NCBI GenBank assembly: GCA_029834535.1
Contig: JAQMWT010000309.1
Coordinates: forward strand, 496,001-560,000
Source of the DNA: Chrysophaeum taylorii
Lineage: Eukaryota > Sar > Pelagophyceae > Pelagomonadales > Pelagomonadaceae
Length of the DNA: 64,000 bases
Direction: 5' to 3'
Part shown: piece after piece, positions 11,321 through 22,511 of the stretch
Layout: every line of letters starts with the position of its first letter
Position numbering within the stretch: the stretch's first letter is position 1
Program-made: the position numbers and the translations under genes
The notes under the pieces: model-generated
Told to the model about the DNA's origin: nothing
The model's database searches: none
The model's input: the letters and a program-made list of their open reading frames with translations, nothing else

Positions 11321-12345
11321 GGCGCCCAACAGGCTGGCTGGACTACTGCAGTCGCTCTTGCGTGCTTTTGTCCTATTCTTGCTGAGCTTCGTCGCGCTGC
11401 GTACGAGTGTGCCGTTCTGCTTTATTTTACAAAAAGGCAAACTATTTCAAATCTGATTTCTACAACAAAGGAATTCGCGTCCGAAGTTCCGGACGTGTCG
11501 AAGCGTGGCGTCCCCCAGTCGCTCGTAGTCCAGCGCTGCTGCTCCTCATTGGACCCATCGCTCTCGTGGCCTACGTGTCGATCGATGACCGTCGTCTTCC
11601 TTTTCGTGACAGCGGCTGATAATGGGCGACTCGAGAAACGCGAGCGGAACCGCGTTACCGCCTCGGCTCGGATTCGTATACGTTGATTACCAGTTGACCT
11701 TCTACATCCTCTGCGCACAAGTCATGTCCCTGGTTCGCGGGAGTCGACTTGCGAATGCCTACATGCGTCTTTTTGGCGCAAATGTTGCCTCCACCGCCTT
11801 TGCGAACAACTCGTACTTCTACGAACCGCCGTTGCTCAGGACGATCGGCGCGCCGACGCAGTCGTCGACGAACACTCGGTCAACGTCGCTCACGTATCGA
11901 GGCAGTGTCACATCGCACTTGAAAAAAATTCTTGAAAGACGACCTATCGCGATTGATAATGGTTGGTTTGCGTTTGGTCGCAGGTCTTCGAGCACGGGCA
12001 ACTCTCTTTTAAGGAAAAGACTTAGTTGGGAGAGGCGCGATTTTGCACCCGATATCCATAACCTGGGCTGGCGACGTCGTCCCCCCCGGCGTCATCTTAG
12101 GCCGCCCAAAAGCGCAGCTCGAGATTTGCGACGCCTTGGAACACACGACTACCCCACCTTGTATCTCCAAGGCTGCCCGGCCCTAAACTTCACGACAATC
12201 CTCCACAACTTAAAATACACACCCCCACGTGATGTTGGCGTTCCTGTGAAGAACAAAAAGGTGCATCGTGGTTCAAAGGAGTCCACGCTCCGGGGGGTGA
12301 TCATTCTCGGCGGCACCCAGCAAGATGAACATCGTTGACCACCGC
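11321..12345 (+). repeat. Direct repeat, copy B (3' part of the FAAL fusion pseudogene)
   Basis: Partner of 4721-5560. Copy B keeps more of the coding trail: hydrophobic LLRAFVLFLLSF, LLLIGPIALVAYVSID, and a hexapeptide-like block LANAYMRLFGANVASTAFANN. It is therefore the source copy and the 5-kb copy the derivative. Confidence 0.8.
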
Positions 12346-12716
12346 CCTCGCGTTCCTAGGGTGATCTTTCCAGCAGCAAGATGAACATACAAAGTTGACC
12401 ACCGGCTCGAATACTGCCAACCGTCCCAAATCTCTCCTTCGTCAAGTCCACACACTCTCCTTGCTGCTTCCATACCCCTACGATCTGCATTTTTCTTGCG
12501 CCTCCCCAACCATGCGCTCGTTTTCGCTTCTCAAATAGCGTACGTTCCGTTACGCCTACGTGCTGTTCTCACGTTTCTGTGTGTTCCCTCTCCCGTCTCC
12601 GTTGTGTCCTCGGTGGTCTTGGTTTTTGACCTTTTTGTCTTGTTTTTTGACTTCAAAACTTTAACGCCGGCTTATCAAGTTCGTAGTTTGAAGTCGGTCG
12701 ACGGGAATCTGTTGCT

Positions 12717-13290
12717 GTGGCACCGCGATTCAACGCCGTAAAAGAGGAGGGCTTGAGAAACGCGTCTTTTGACGACGACGACGACAACCTCGAAGGGGAG
12801 TTTTTCAAATCGTCTGCGGCGGAGTACTTGGATGCCAAAGATGTGAACCGTCGTCCGTCGACTTCCGACGTTCTTTGGACGATCGAACCGTCTCCCCAAT
12901 CTTAGCACGCGTGACGATGAGAAGGGTCGTCGAAGATTCGAGCGTGGCACGCTCTTTGTGGGAGTTTCATCCCCTCTCTCTCTGTGGGTTCCGATTTCAA
13001 AGAAGCCACAGCCTTCTCGTCGTCGTTCGAATCCTTTGCAATCTCAGTCTCTTTCTGGTACGTTTACCTTCGTCGGCCGGTTTCCCATTGCGTCGAGCTC
13101 ATCTCCAACTTCGTATTGCGAGACTTGGGGGCCGGCTGCCTTGACCATGCGCTTGTTGATTCAATATCGAGGGCCACCCGACGTGGCGTGCACGTCGTCG
13201 ACGACGAGTTCAGCAGATTTTTCTATTAATACCCCCCCGGTCCTCGTTCGTCGAAGATTTGCAAGTTATTCGGAGCCGACCTCGTGTTGA
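12717..13290 (+). pseudogene. Possible gene fragment, unknown family
   Basis: A 62-codon acidic stretch (DDDDDNLEGEFFKSS) ends at 12,905 and is followed in another frame by about 80 codons (12,984-13,229) with balanced hydrophobic and charged residues (CVELISNFVLRDLGAG, VVDDEFSRFFY). The two could be exons or one frame-shifted gene; no splice junction gives a known motif. Confidence 0.25.
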
Positions 13291-15235
13291 TCTCCTCTCT
13301 TCTTTTGCTGTTGCGAATATAATAAGTTGTATTCAACATCGTATTCTTCCGTGTTTAGGCCGTCTAGATGGAGATTGGACGCGCGTGGTCAGCAGAGAAG
13401 TCGACGACGGCAAATTTTGCGTAGACTTGTTGTAAGAGTATGGACACGAAGGTCGAGGGCTCAGAGCCCATCGCTAGAGCGCTGAACAACACAGGTCTTC
13501 AATGAAAAAGAGTCGGCTCTCGCCTAATAAGCGTGCCTGACTCGTCGCACCCGTCGTGAACAGCTCGTCGAGCGTAATCAACCAAGAGGCGCGCGGCCGC
13601 GATAGATAGCTGGTCATGCTGAGCTTGCGGAAGAGGCGTGTCACTGTGTGCGGAGTACGGATTATTATTGCGCGTTCGAAATCGCCACTCGTGATCAGCT
13701 AAGGGGTCGCGATTTCGTGGCGGTGCTACGTTCGCCAAAGTTGACGAAGCCTAGGGAGCCGCCGTAGGCCCCTTGGAGGCGCAGTTGCAGGGTGCTGTAG
13801 TTGCCAAGGTCGTGATCACGACGGCGGGCACAAAAAAAGACGGACGCACGGTAGTCGACAGCGCGTCCGTCTGCCGCGGGTTCCAAGACCAAGAGAGGGT
13901 CCGCGATAAGATCGGCGTTCTATGCGAGTGCGTAGAGAAAGTCAGGGACCATGCGTGTTCATTTCCGACCAACTAGGGCTGTAACCACCGCGGTGGCAAA
14001 GCGCCGCCGCCGCCGCCGCCGATTTGGAGCAACCGGAAGGGCAGACCTCAAAAACGGCCCGAGATTATGGTACGGAACGCGTGTTCGAAGAGGGAGGTCG
14101 GTTCTATCACATCACGTTGGGTGGCACTGGCGGGAGGTCCTTGGCCTGTACAGCAACGAGACGTGTTGCTCGACACGCGATTTAGGCAGTTAGGCAAACT
14201 GCGCTCGTCCACTCCACCTCGGGGGGGTGCCAACGCAAGGGAGTGGATTGGAGGAGATATGTGTGCAGCGGTCCCAGGCGAAGCAGGCAGCGCGGATCCG
14301 TGAGTGGGATCTGTTGTTGAAAGGAAAGTGCGATGAGTTGGACCGACTCGACTCGTGGTATGGCGTGCTCGAGTGCTGGTGGATGACACGAGTCCAGGAG
14401 AGAGAAAGGGCGGCGAGCTTTTCTAGCGATTGGTGTCATTATTTGGTCTTTTTTTTTTTGATGACCTCTGACCACCACCACATGAATTTTTGTGACCAAA
14501 TGGAATTTCGAAACATTTCGAAACTTCGGTCGCGTGTCAACTAACTAACTAACTCACAAAAATGTCCGAGTCTTGTCACTAAAGATGTTATCTAGTCGCA
14601 CCATGGGCTTCTTCTGCTCGTCCACGCCTCGTGTGACGATTGTTGTCTTAACCCAGATACCCCAGCCACAAGCTGCTCTGGGGCCATATAGAAAGAAGTG
14701 CCATAGTTGTCCATTTTTTTTTTACGTAGCGCATCGGCGGCGACGGGAGCGGCTGCCGATGACTGACGTAAGAGGCTGCGTTGACGAGTTCGGCGTACAC
14801 GCGGGAGGCGGCACGAGCTTGAGTCTCTGTCGAATGGTTTGGGCTAGTGGCGGCGCACCATGTCGCGCGAGTCATGCGGGTCGGATCCCACCACGTAGGT
14901 ATTCTCCGCACATCACGGGACGAGAGGACCAGCGGCGTATAGCCACAACAAACTGTCTTCTGCAGGCTACGACGTCAGGCTCGAATGTTGAAGACACCCT
15001 CTCTTCTTGCGTCGTTTCCCACGCTCGCACTCACGTCGAACTCCGAAACAAGAAGCAAAATTACCAGCGCGTCAACCATCCCAGTGCGATAAATGGTCGT
15101 CGTAATATGACAATTTTTGTGTCTTTAATAAAGGTCGACTGTTGTAAGAGGGGGACGCATGCATGAAGGACGCGTGTGTTTTTTTTTGTGGGGTAGGAGG
15201 GATGTGCCCGACGGGCGGAGATAGGTATGCGGGAC

Positions 15236-16226
15236 CTAGTCGTCGGGGTCATCGCCGAGTCGTGGGGGAGGCGAAGAGAGGACCAAGGGCCCCGCCTTGG
15301 TATAGGTCGTACGCATGCTGCCGCCGGACGTATGTGCGACGACGAAGGGGGGTGACGTCCTGCTGGGATCGGGCGGCCTGGGTAGGGCTGCCCGACCTCT
15401 CGGCGGCGACATAGGTGATGAGGGCACAGCGCGCCCGGGTTTCAATGCGTTGGCGATCCCCCACTCACGGTAGGTAAATGCGGCGGCGGCGAGTTTTTTT
15501 TGGGCCGCCTTTGCCTCCGTGTTCAAAGTTGGCGCAGCCGCTTGCCATCCAGGTTCGCGCAGCGATGCGCTCTGCGCATGTGTGGGCGAGGGCGTGGGCA
15601 CGCCGCGCTGTTGTGCCTCACCGAAGGCACCAAAGACGAAGCCGGGTCGCCGTAGCTACGTAGCCGCTGTTCGACAGGGCCCAAGAAGCCCGTACCCGGC
15701 TGGGGGATGATGGCGTCGATGCCGAGGGCGTATTCGGAGGGGTGGGAGGGATGGAGTGGGCGGTATAGATAGAACGAACCTCATGCATGCGATGCGATGC
15801 GATGCGATGCGATTCGGGGGGGGGTTGAGGTCGTAGAGTTGCTCCCCGTTGTCGAGCAGGGTGAAGATGTCTCGGAGTCGGGCGAGATTGCCTTGATGAT
15901 ACCGGCCGTAGTACTCGCGTGCGAATTGGCAGGGGCGACGACGCCAGCAGCAAAGATGATGATGCCGAAAAAAAATCTCAGTTTTACAGGGCGGGGATTC
16001 CGGCCGGCCGGCCGGCCGGCCTCTTTTTTGACGATGATGCAGAGGACGCACTCGAGCAGGCTGTCGTGCCAGGGTCCTTCGCGGTTGACAAGGTTGGCCT
16101 GCGTGAGAAGTGCCTTGCCGTGTGGGCGTCGAGAACGACGTCAGTGCTCAGAATGATGCGAGTGCCCGCGACGAGGCCCGAACAAACTGGAGAGGGGTAT
16201 ATATAGCCAAAGTACTGGGCACACAT
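15236..16226 (-). pseudogene. Possible glycosyltransferase-like relic
   Basis: Minus-strand frames in sequence: an ATG at 16,226 opens CSGLVAGTRIILSTDVVLDA, which recalls the 'NSG..aGt' block of nucleotide-sugar transferases; a shift then gives QANLVNREGPWHDSLLECV; then a helical REYYGRYHQGNLARLRDIF segment; then a basic tail to about 15,236. The GCGAT and CCGG repeats lie inside it. The family call rests on one motif and is weak; the frame breaks are clear. Confidence 0.25.
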
Positions 16227-16460
16227 CTCGGCCGCAGCGGCGGTTGGGGATTTGAAGGGGGGAGCTGGGCCACCACGAGCTGATGAACGCCGTCGAGAAG
16301 CGATCCCACGAGGAGGAGGACGCCGCCGCTACTGGTGGAAATCGTTTGGTTTCAAGTTTGAAGATAATAAAAAAGGTTCTTTTTCTAGAATATGATGTGA
16401 CGTCAAGATACGTAGCCCCCCTAAAAGGATACTCTCGTAGTTGGAATTCAACAAAAAGTA

Positions 16461-17942
16461 ATGGCGATGATGCCTCTTCTTCGCCGGTGGTGGTCTTCTT
16501 CTTCTTCTTCTTCTTCTTCTTCTTCTTCTTCTGGTTTGCGGCGGGGAATCTCGGCGTTCGAGTTGGCGCTCGTGTCGGGGGGTGACGATAGGTCCGCGCT
16601 GGTGGAGGGCCGGAACAAGTACAACGTCTCGCCGTGGCCGTTGCCGGAGGGCTCGCTGTTTCGTGGGTCGTGTACGTGCAACCCGCCAACAGAACGGGCC
16701 TACGCTGCCGCCGAACGCGCGTTCGCGGCGCAGACGCCGTACGCCGCGACGATGGAGGGCGTGCGGGCGCGGCTCGCGAAGGCCTTCGACCTGCCGGAAG
16801 GCACGGGAATTTTCCTGTGTCCTTCGGGAAGCGACGCCGAGTACGTTCCGGTGCTTTTAGCTCAAGCTCTGTGTCCTGACAAGGCCCTCGGGAACATCAT
16901 CACGCAGCACAAGGAGATCGGGGCGGGCTCGGCACCGGCGGCAAATCTCGAGTATTTCTCGACGTCGACGCCTCTAGGCGCGAACCGCGTGAACGTCGGA
17001 GACAGACTCTCGGGCCTAAAAATCGAATGCGAAAACGTTCCGGCGCGCGATCCGGGTGGTTTGCCGCTGGATTCGAGTTATTTTGTGGACAAATGGCTTC
17101 GCGGGTTTGACGGCTTGGCGATCGCGCACTCCGTTTTTGGGGGTAAAACGGGTCTCCGAGACGATCCCGTCGTTCGCACGCGGCTCCCTGAGGTTCTGGG
17201 GGTTGTGGATGCGTGCCAGGGTCGATTCTCCAACGCCGAACTCCGGTCCTGGCTTGACGAGGATGTTGTGGTCTTGATTACGGGGTCGAAGTTCTACCGA
17301 GGTCCCCCTTTTTCGGGGGCGGTGGTCGTTCCAAAAAATATAATGGAACAACTTGGCGAAGCCCCCCCCCTTCTCAAAAATTTGGGGGAATTCTTGTGTC
17401 CGGCAGATCTCCCCGACACCCTCGACGAGTCCTGGCGCCAGATTCTCGGGAATTCGAACAACGTCGGCCTCGGACTGCGATGGGAAGCGGCGTTGGCCGA
17501 AATCGAAGCGGCGGCGGCGCCGTACTCCTTCGAGGTCGCCGAATCCTGGGCTTCCGGCGTTTCGGATGTTGTTGCGGATGATTTTTCCGAGAACATCGAA
17601 GTCTTCGACTCAAGGCGATGCATCCTCTCCGTCCGTCTCCGCAAAAATCAAGATTCTCCATGGTTCGGCCCGACCGACCTACGGACCATATACGACGCCA
17701 TGACGATGGACGTGTCCCAAATCGTCGACTGCGACGCGAGCGCGACCCTCTGCTCCATAGGCCAACCCGTCCAAGTCTCCGAGACCTCCGGCGTCCTCCG
17801 CCTCGCCCTCGGGGTCGACACCCTCGACGCCTACGCCCGCGACGCCTCCATCGAAACGGACCGCAGACTCCTCGCCAAGCTCGCGGCCCTCGCCCTTAAT
17901 TTCGACACCCTCGACACCTCCCGCATGCGTATCATTACTTAA
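16461..17942 (+). CDS. PLP-dependent transferase-like protein (aminotransferase class V-like fold)
   Basis: Intact 493-codon frame. The N-terminus [11 protein letters not shown] followed by poly-Ser looks like an organelle-targeting presequence; the Ser tract comes from a TTC repeat. From about residue 60 to the end it reads as a fold-type I pyridoxal-phosphate enzyme: [16 protein letters not shown] at about 117-132 (cofactor phosphate region), VVDACQ with Asp250 and Gln253 in the positions that hold the pyridine ring, and [14 protein letters not shown] with Lys277 as the likely Schiff-base lysine. The order and the Gly-Ser-Lys...Gly-Pro pattern resemble aminotransferase class V/cysteine desulfurase-type enzymes, but it is not a recognisable NifS or serine-glyoxylate enzyme, so the substrate is unknown. 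Its stop codon lies inside the converging bL27 gene. Confidence 0.8.
   Translation: MAMMPLLRRWWSSSSSSSSSSSSSGLRRGISAFELALVSGGDDRSALVEGRNKYNVSPWPLPEGSLFRGSCTCNPPTERAYAAAERAFAAQTPYAATMEGVRARLAKAFDLPEGTGIFLCPSGSDAEYVPVLLAQALCPDKALGNIITQHKEIGAGSAPAANLEYFSTSTPLGANRVNVGDRLSGLKIECENVPARDPGGLPLDSSYFVDKWLRGFDGLAIAHSVFGGKTGLRDDPVVRTRLPEVLGVVDACQGRFSNAELRSWLDEDVVVLITGSKFYRGPPFSGAVVVPKNIMEQLGEAPPLLKNLGEFLCPADLPDTLDESWRQILGNSNNVGLGLRWEAALAEIEAAAAPYSFEVAESWASGVSDVVADDFSENIEVFDSRRCILSVRLRKNQDSPWFGPTDLRTIYDAMTMDVSQIVDCDASATLCSIGQPVQVSETSGVLRLALGVDTLDAYARDASIETDRRLLAKLAALALNFDTLDTSRMRIIT
16496..16532 (+). repeat. (TTC)n microsatellite coding for poly-Ser
   Basis: About twelve TTC/TCT units near the 5' end of the PLP-enzyme gene, read in the frame that gives serine. 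Length variation would change the spacer after the presequence without breaking the frame. Confidence 0.9.
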
Positions 17943-18276
17943 GAGTATTCGGCACCTTGTTCATGCTCTGCGCGGTCTCCTTGTCCACGACGTTCACAAA
18001 ACGGCGTCGGATCAAATCCCCGCAAGAGACGACACGTTTCGTTTCCGTAAACACAACGTATCCATCGGCGAGGGCGAAGAGCGTATGGTCGCGCCCACAC
18101 CCGACATTCTCGCCGGCGTGGAAACGCGTCCCGCGCTGCCGTACGAGAATGTTCCCCGGAACAACATAGTGTCCGCCGAACGTCTTCACCCCGAGTCGCT
18201 GCCCGGGGCTCTTCCGTCCGTTCGCCGACGACCCGCCGGCCTTCTTCGTCGCGAACCATCGGACGATCCTCAACAT
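17935..18276 (-). CDS. Ribosomal protein bL27, organellar (probably mitochondrial)
   Basis: 113 residues. The presequence-like start [17 protein letters not shown] leads straight into the bL27 signature: the flexible N-terminal [13 protein letters not shown] that reaches the peptidyl-transferase centre in bacterial ribosomes, then [35 protein letters not shown] and DGYVVF. The short presequence and the AT-KKAGGSS start resemble mitochondrial rather than plastid forms (inference). Length is normal for the family with a short C-terminal extension. The 3' end overlaps the convergent PLP-enzyme gene by 8 bp, so each transcript must run into the other gene. Confidence 0.95.
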   Translation of the reverse strand: MLRIVRWFATKKAGGSSANGRKSPGQRLGVKTFGGHYVVPGNILVRQRGTRFHAGENVGCGRDHTLFALADGYVVFTETKRVVSCGDLIRRRFVNVVDKETAQSMNKVPNTLK

Positions 18277-19061
18277 CTCTCTTCCTTATTTCTCCTTACC
18301 CCTTAGGATCGCTCTTGTTGTTGGCAAGAGCTGATATATATGGTGGTCCACCGTCGCAGCGCCGTGCGACGACAACGCCAAGGGCCCATGGAAGTCAATC
18401 CTGTCGTCGTCGTCGTCGACGAGCATCCCCTAATCTTCGGCAGGACCCAGCACTCGGAGAAGGCGAGGTTGGACTTGATGCGCCATCGAGGCGGTCTTTG
18501 ACGAATACTCCAGTCGCAAGCCGGTTGGCAGCCGGAACGTTCGCAGTGGGACGGGGTATGGCCGGGGGGCGAAGACGGAAGGTTATCGACGAGTTGGTTG
18601 TCAGTCACATCGCGGTCTCCTCGTCGCATGGCGATGGTCACTCTCCGCCGACCGACCTTTTTTTCGGCGCTCCTCGTCTACAGGCCCGTGATTCCGGACT
18701 GGCACCTGTCGGTCCGGCCTGGCTCCCATGCTCGGGAGAGGTCTGAAGTTAGTTAGTTAGTTAGTTACTCACTCCAGTCGCAAGACAGAAGAAGAAAATC
18801 GGGGGGCTCTTCGTTTCCTTTGACGACGACGACGGTTGAACCACCACAATATCCTTTTCTTCTTCTTCGACGCGGCGCCGAGCCGGCGTGCGCAAAAAAG
18901 TTGCCTAAACGCGCTCGTCGACGTTCGCGATGATGATTGATGTAGGAGCCGCTGGTGCATAGCTAGGCTTTGATAAAATCGGTGACCTTTTTTTTTTCCG
19001 GGGCGCGTGACCTTCTTCTTCTAATTATCCGACGACCCTTTATTATAATAATAATAATATA
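18277..19061. other. Spacer between bL27 and RIB43A
   Basis: This holds the bL27 promoter side and the RIB43A 3' side. A plus-strand frame of 143 codons (18,315-18,746) and its antisense are arginine/proline-rich and look like shadows. A four-fold AGTT run lies at about 18,747-18,765. The 19,040-19,060 stretch is AT-rich (AATAATAATAATA) next to the RIB43A stop. No promoter element can be named. Confidence 0.35.
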
Positions 19062-20108
19062 CTAACGGGCCGAGCGCCCGAAGCCCGAGTAGAAGCCGCC
19101 GTTGGGCTCGATGGAGCCAAACTCCTGTTTTTTCTTCGGGACCATCATTCTCTGATAATGTTCTTCCTTGAGTTCCGTGCGGTGGCGGCGGCGCTCCATG
19201 TCGTAGAGGTCGGCGCGGTGAGTCGCGATTGCCGTCTGTTCGAAGAGGACATCGTCGTAAGCTCGTTCTTCGTCGTCGCGCTGGGCTTTGGCGGTAATTT
19301 TTTCGCGGATGAGGTCGTCGTTCGACATGAGGATCTCGCGGCGCTCCTCCTTGGATAACCCCTTGAAGTGATCGGGCCTGTGCCGGTGCGGCGCGACGAC
19401 CGAGGAACAAACTCCAGTCCATTCGCAGAGGTGGGCTTCGCTGCGCTTCGCCGCAATTTCCATCGCTTCGATCCGCGCGACTTGGGCCTTTATCTCGTCC
19501 CGTTTCGATGCCTTCGCCCGCGCGTCGTCGGCATTCGAGGCCGCGAGCGCTGCAATCGTCGCCTTCCGGCGATCGCATTCGATAGCGTCGAGTTCGAATC
19601 GTCGCCGAGCGACCGCGCGCTCGAACAACGAGTACTGAACTTCCTCGTCGCGCTCGGCGCGCACCCGCTCCTGCTTCTCGGCGGCCTGCTCGTCGAACCT
19701 CCGCTTGCTCTGCGCGGCCAATTGCTTCTCCCGTTCCTCGAAGGCTGCGTCTTCGCCCGCGAACTCTAAAAAATCAGTCCCCGCGTCCTCGCTCCCCACC
19801 TTCCGTTGGCCCCCGAGCCACTCGTCCCTCAGCGCCCGGAGGGCCTCTTCCTTGGTCTCGGCGTCGGCGGCCTCGCGCGCCGCCACCGCCTCGGCGACGC
19901 GACTCTCATATTCGTGGTACAGACGCTCCTCTCCCTCTTCCCTCGACCGCCGTTCTTCTTTCTCTGCGACCTGTGCATCAAGCGCACCAACGTCGATCCC
20001 GATGGTCCGTCTCTTCGCGTCGAGCAGCCGACCCACGCGCGCCTCGTTCCGCCGACGCAGCGCCAGAGCCTTGGCGTCGTCGACCGCCAGCATGATGACC
20101 ACCACCAC
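19062..20108 (-). CDS. RIB43A-family flagellar microtubule protein
   Basis: 348 codons, almost entirely alpha-helical coiled coil rich in Arg, Glu and Ala, as expected of a filament lying along the doublet microtubules of cilia. Family signatures are in order: an N-terminal ALRRRNEAR helix, then RRTIGIDVGALDAQVAEK, then LEFAGEDAAF, and in the C-terminal third APHRHRPDHFKGLSKEERREI, the conserved block before the last helix. Length is close to the family's usual 370-430. The first ATG is at 20,108, but the ATG at 20,093 (MLAVDDAKALALRRRN) fits family N-termini better. This gene is the clearest evidence that the organism builds a motile cilium at some stage. Confidence 0.92.
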   Translation of the reverse strand: MVVVIMLAVDDAKALALRRRNEARVGRLLDAKRRTIGIDVGALDAQVAEKEERRSREEGEERLYHEYESRVAEAVAAREAADAETKEEALRALRDEWLGGQRKVGSEDAGTDFLEFAGEDAAFEEREKQLAAQSKRRFDEQAAEKQERVRAERDEEVQYSLFERAVARRRFELDAIECDRRKATIAALAASNADDARAKASKRDEIKAQVARIEAMEIAAKRSEAHLCEWTGVCSSVVAPHRHRPDHFKGLSKEERREILMSNDDLIREKITAKAQRDDEERAYDDVLFEQTAIATHRADLYDMERRRHRTELKEEHYQRMMVPKKKQEFGSIEPNGGFYSGFGRSAR

Positions 20109-21599
20109 AATAACGCCGCCGCCGCCGCAACGACGGCTTAATTGTTGTTGTCAAGAAAGATACTTTTATTCAAGTATCCTTTACTACAAATACCTAGAGA
20201 CATAAATAATTGGAGGAGGGCTCTAGCTAGAGAGGCCATAGTGTCCGGTGTCGTCATATATACTAACTACTTGGAAAAAGTACTCAAAACGGACGCCGAA
20301 ACGGACGTAAATTGTAGTACGAATAATAGTAATACATCGGTATGTATTTTAAATACAAAATTTCGGTATGTATGTTTGGCGCTCCACAATCCCTTTCGCG
20401 ATTTTTATTTTTTTGTCCCTATGAAGCTAGCCGTTGACAATTTTGACGGGCCCGCTTTTTCTTCTTCGATGGCGGCGTCATGGCTGGCCCCCCGCTCGAA
20501 GCTGTGCTGGCAGCTCTGGCGTATGGTGAGGAGATCAAGATGCACAACGGTGCGCCTTGACAAGTCCTACCTCCACGGCCCAGGGTCTTCGCGTCTTGGA
20601 CGACCCCTCCGTCCAGGATCGAGTGGAATGGCGCACAGAGGGCGGCTGTTCGTTTCGAACTCTCCGCGGCAGCCACTACGGTCGTGAGCGAGGGCATTGC
20701 GGTTGGCACCTCGTCGTTTTTTTACCCGGCAAGAGGTGAGCGAGAGCAGCCCTCACCCGTTTTTTTTCCACGCCGCGGCCCTCGACTCCTAATACGCGGC
20801 GCTAAACTCTGCCGGCGAGATATTGTGGCTGCGGACCCTTTGCGACACGCCGCCTAGTCGACTGCGTGGCCTGGGAATCAATGCGCTCGCGTGCCGACGT
20901 CGCTGACGCGGCTTTCGCTGGGACCGCCTGTGCGGTCCTCCCCCGCGTGCTCAGCCGCTCTCCGGCCATAATCCCGGCACAGTGCGCGGCTTCTGCGAGC
21001 CGCTCGCGCCATTGCTGCTGGGGCGTAATAACTCCTTCGACGACGCAGCCAACATGAGCTCGAGCTTCGCGACCCTTGCGGCGTCCCAACCAACGTCTTT
21101 TCTTTTCTTTTCTTTCTGTGGCGCGCGGAGTCGTTTGCAGGCGGACGCCGGGAGGCCTGACGAGGGCCCAATGACCGCGCCAGTACGACGCATTGACACA
21201 TCGCACCGTACGGGAAGGTGCAGCGGGTCGTGACGAGACAACGCGAGGCTCTTCGCGTCGAGCGCCTTGACCTTCGTGCTCTCCCTGCGCGTGACGACCG
21301 CGAGGTGGTGGTGTCCTTCCTGCGCGCCGACAAGCTCTCCACCGCCTGGGTGGCTTCATGGCGGCCCTCGCGATATATCTGGCATTCTCGAACAGCGACT
21401 TCCGGCCGCCGGAAGTCGTTGTGGCAACTTCCTCCTCGTGCTGCCGTCGCCGGCCTGCGTACCGCTGTCCGGGCGCGGCATTCTTGGCGACAGACACCCA
21501 GCGGGGGTTCTCGACGACCCGCACGGCAACGTCTTGCTCGCGGAAAAACAGCTTCGTCAACTGCAACGGAGCTCGACGGTCCTGCGTGCACGACGACTC
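20109..21599. other. Coding-like sequence of uncertain strand
   Basis: Long frames overlap on both strands. The longest are on the minus strand: 254 codons at 20,802-21,566, with FFREQDVAVRVVENPRWVSV near its start, and 294 codons at 20,878-21,762. The plus strand offers shorter frames with hydrophobic stretches (GNFLLVLPSPACVPL). GC-rich sequence keeps all frames open, so codon pattern alone cannot decide. No family is recognised. A GTAGTAC/AATAC-rich, AT-rich patch at 20,150-20,400 separates it from RIB43A. Confidence 0.3.
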
Positions 21600-22511
21600 G
21601 GTGCTTTACGAGTTGAGCGGCCTCGTGCACGAAGCGGACGTCCGGCACGCGGTCGAGCCCTCGGGCTTGCTCGTTATGGAGTTGCGTCCCACCCCTCGCC
21701 CGCCGTGCTTTCCGTTCTTTCGAGTCCACGTCGAGGCTCGTTCTTTTCGATCGCGGAGCCACCGGGAACGCCTACTCCGGGCGGTCGGTCTCCGCCGAGG
21801 GCAAAAAAAAGGATCGTCTTGGTATCCGACCACTAACGTCGATCGCCGGAGCGAATTAATTTTGGCAGCACCCCGAGCCCGGTCGACAAGCGAGGGGCCA
21901 ACGATATCCAACGCGAATACGTCGTCGACGCCGACAGGAAATTCTGGGGGGGATCGACCCGGCAGCCTCCGTTCGGATAGTAGTAGTGACAATCTACGCG
22001 GTCTTCTCCACCGTGGTGCCCGCCCGTCAATTTGGCATCAACACTGCTCTCACCCAAGCTCGGGTTGCGTCACGGTCTCGCCGTTTTCGATCGCGACGAA
22101 GATTCGCGAGAACATGGAGGCATTTCATCCGGAGATGGTTTGTCTGCGTTTTCTTGCGGCGGGGCATCCGAAGCGGCATCGTCATCTCCTACGTTGTGGT
22201 CGTCGACTTGGTCAACTCTTCTTGTTTTGATAGTTATTCTTGTCGTCGCTGTCGGCGTGTTTCGCCGATTTCTTCTTGATACTTTTTCTTCTGTTGCCAC
22301 CACAAGAAAAAGCGAACGTGGTCCGCAGTCGAAAAGTGAGAAGAAAACGACGAGGGAAGCCCGAGAACGATACTTGCAGCTTCCGCGCTCTCGAGAGTTC
22401 GTCGCACTGGGAGTTGACGATGCGCTTCGCGACTTGTTCTGCAAACGTGCCGCGTCGTCGTCGTCCGTGTGTGGGGTTGTATTCCTTGACAGTGTCCCGC
22501 TGCGTACGTGA
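21600..22511 (+). pseudogene. Possible single-pass membrane protein, frame-broken
   Basis: Plus-strand coding trail in changing frames: GRSVSAEGKKKDRLGI near 21,780, then VDKRGANDIQREYVVDADRK near 21,880, then an open stretch from 22,032 to 22,511 (159 codons) containing one strong membrane helix, STLLVLIVILVVAVGVF, followed by a basic, charged tail. It ends VFLDSVPLRT before TGA-containing sequence. The domain before the helix is not recognised. A minus-strand frame of 304 codons (22,070-22,984) overlaps it, so the assignment is tentative. Confidence 0.3.

Larger units (their letters stand above)
6872..12345 (+). pseudogene. FAAL + acyl carrier + membrane/hexapeptide (NRPS terminal domain-like) fusion, broken
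   Basis: Reading across frames gives, in order: a start at 6872 with a poly-Ser tract; a fatty acyl-AMP ligase core (GDRAMLVYAPGPEFFVAF, FTSGSTG at 7440-7458, HDLGLIAMLVGPF, PTYGLAQHVAPTCG, GEVWLSSESVARGYWGKPE, LRTGDEAFVEDG, KDMIIIGGDNYYSDD); an acyl carrier domain at about 9377-9600 with LGLSSKEAL as the phosphopantetheine-Ser region; then membrane helices and WLVIGRYRVGK...LRWWFVDR followed by hexapeptide-like beta-helix sequence to about 11,300 and again after 11,700. This order matches A-T proteins ending in the domain named 'non-ribosomal peptide synthetase terminal domain of unknown function'. An active copy would activate a fatty or amino acid, load it on the carrier and pass it to the membrane domain. 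Lesions include TGA and TAG near 7046-7055, TAG after VSW at about 7660, and single-base shifts near 7550 and 9925. Confidence 0.75.
12346..16460. other. Decayed, gene-poor stretch with two weak coding trails
   Basis: Apart from the two weak pseudogene entries (12,717-13,290 and 15,236-16,226) I see no gene. Frames of 60-110 codons occur on both strands but contradict one another. Simple repeats include CTAA tetramers near 14,538, GCGAT pentamers at about 15,788-15,812, and a CCGG run near 16,000-16,020. Confidence 0.3.

Noticed and set aside
16001-16022. CCGG palindromic run as a terminator or origin
   Set aside because: It is a simple repeat with no associated stem-loop/T-tract logic relevant to a eukaryotic nuclear locus.
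20802-21762. Long minus-strand frames (254 and 294 codons) as two genes
   Set aside because: They overlap each other in different frames, are dominated by Arg/Ala/Pro, and GC-rich sequence favours such open shadows.
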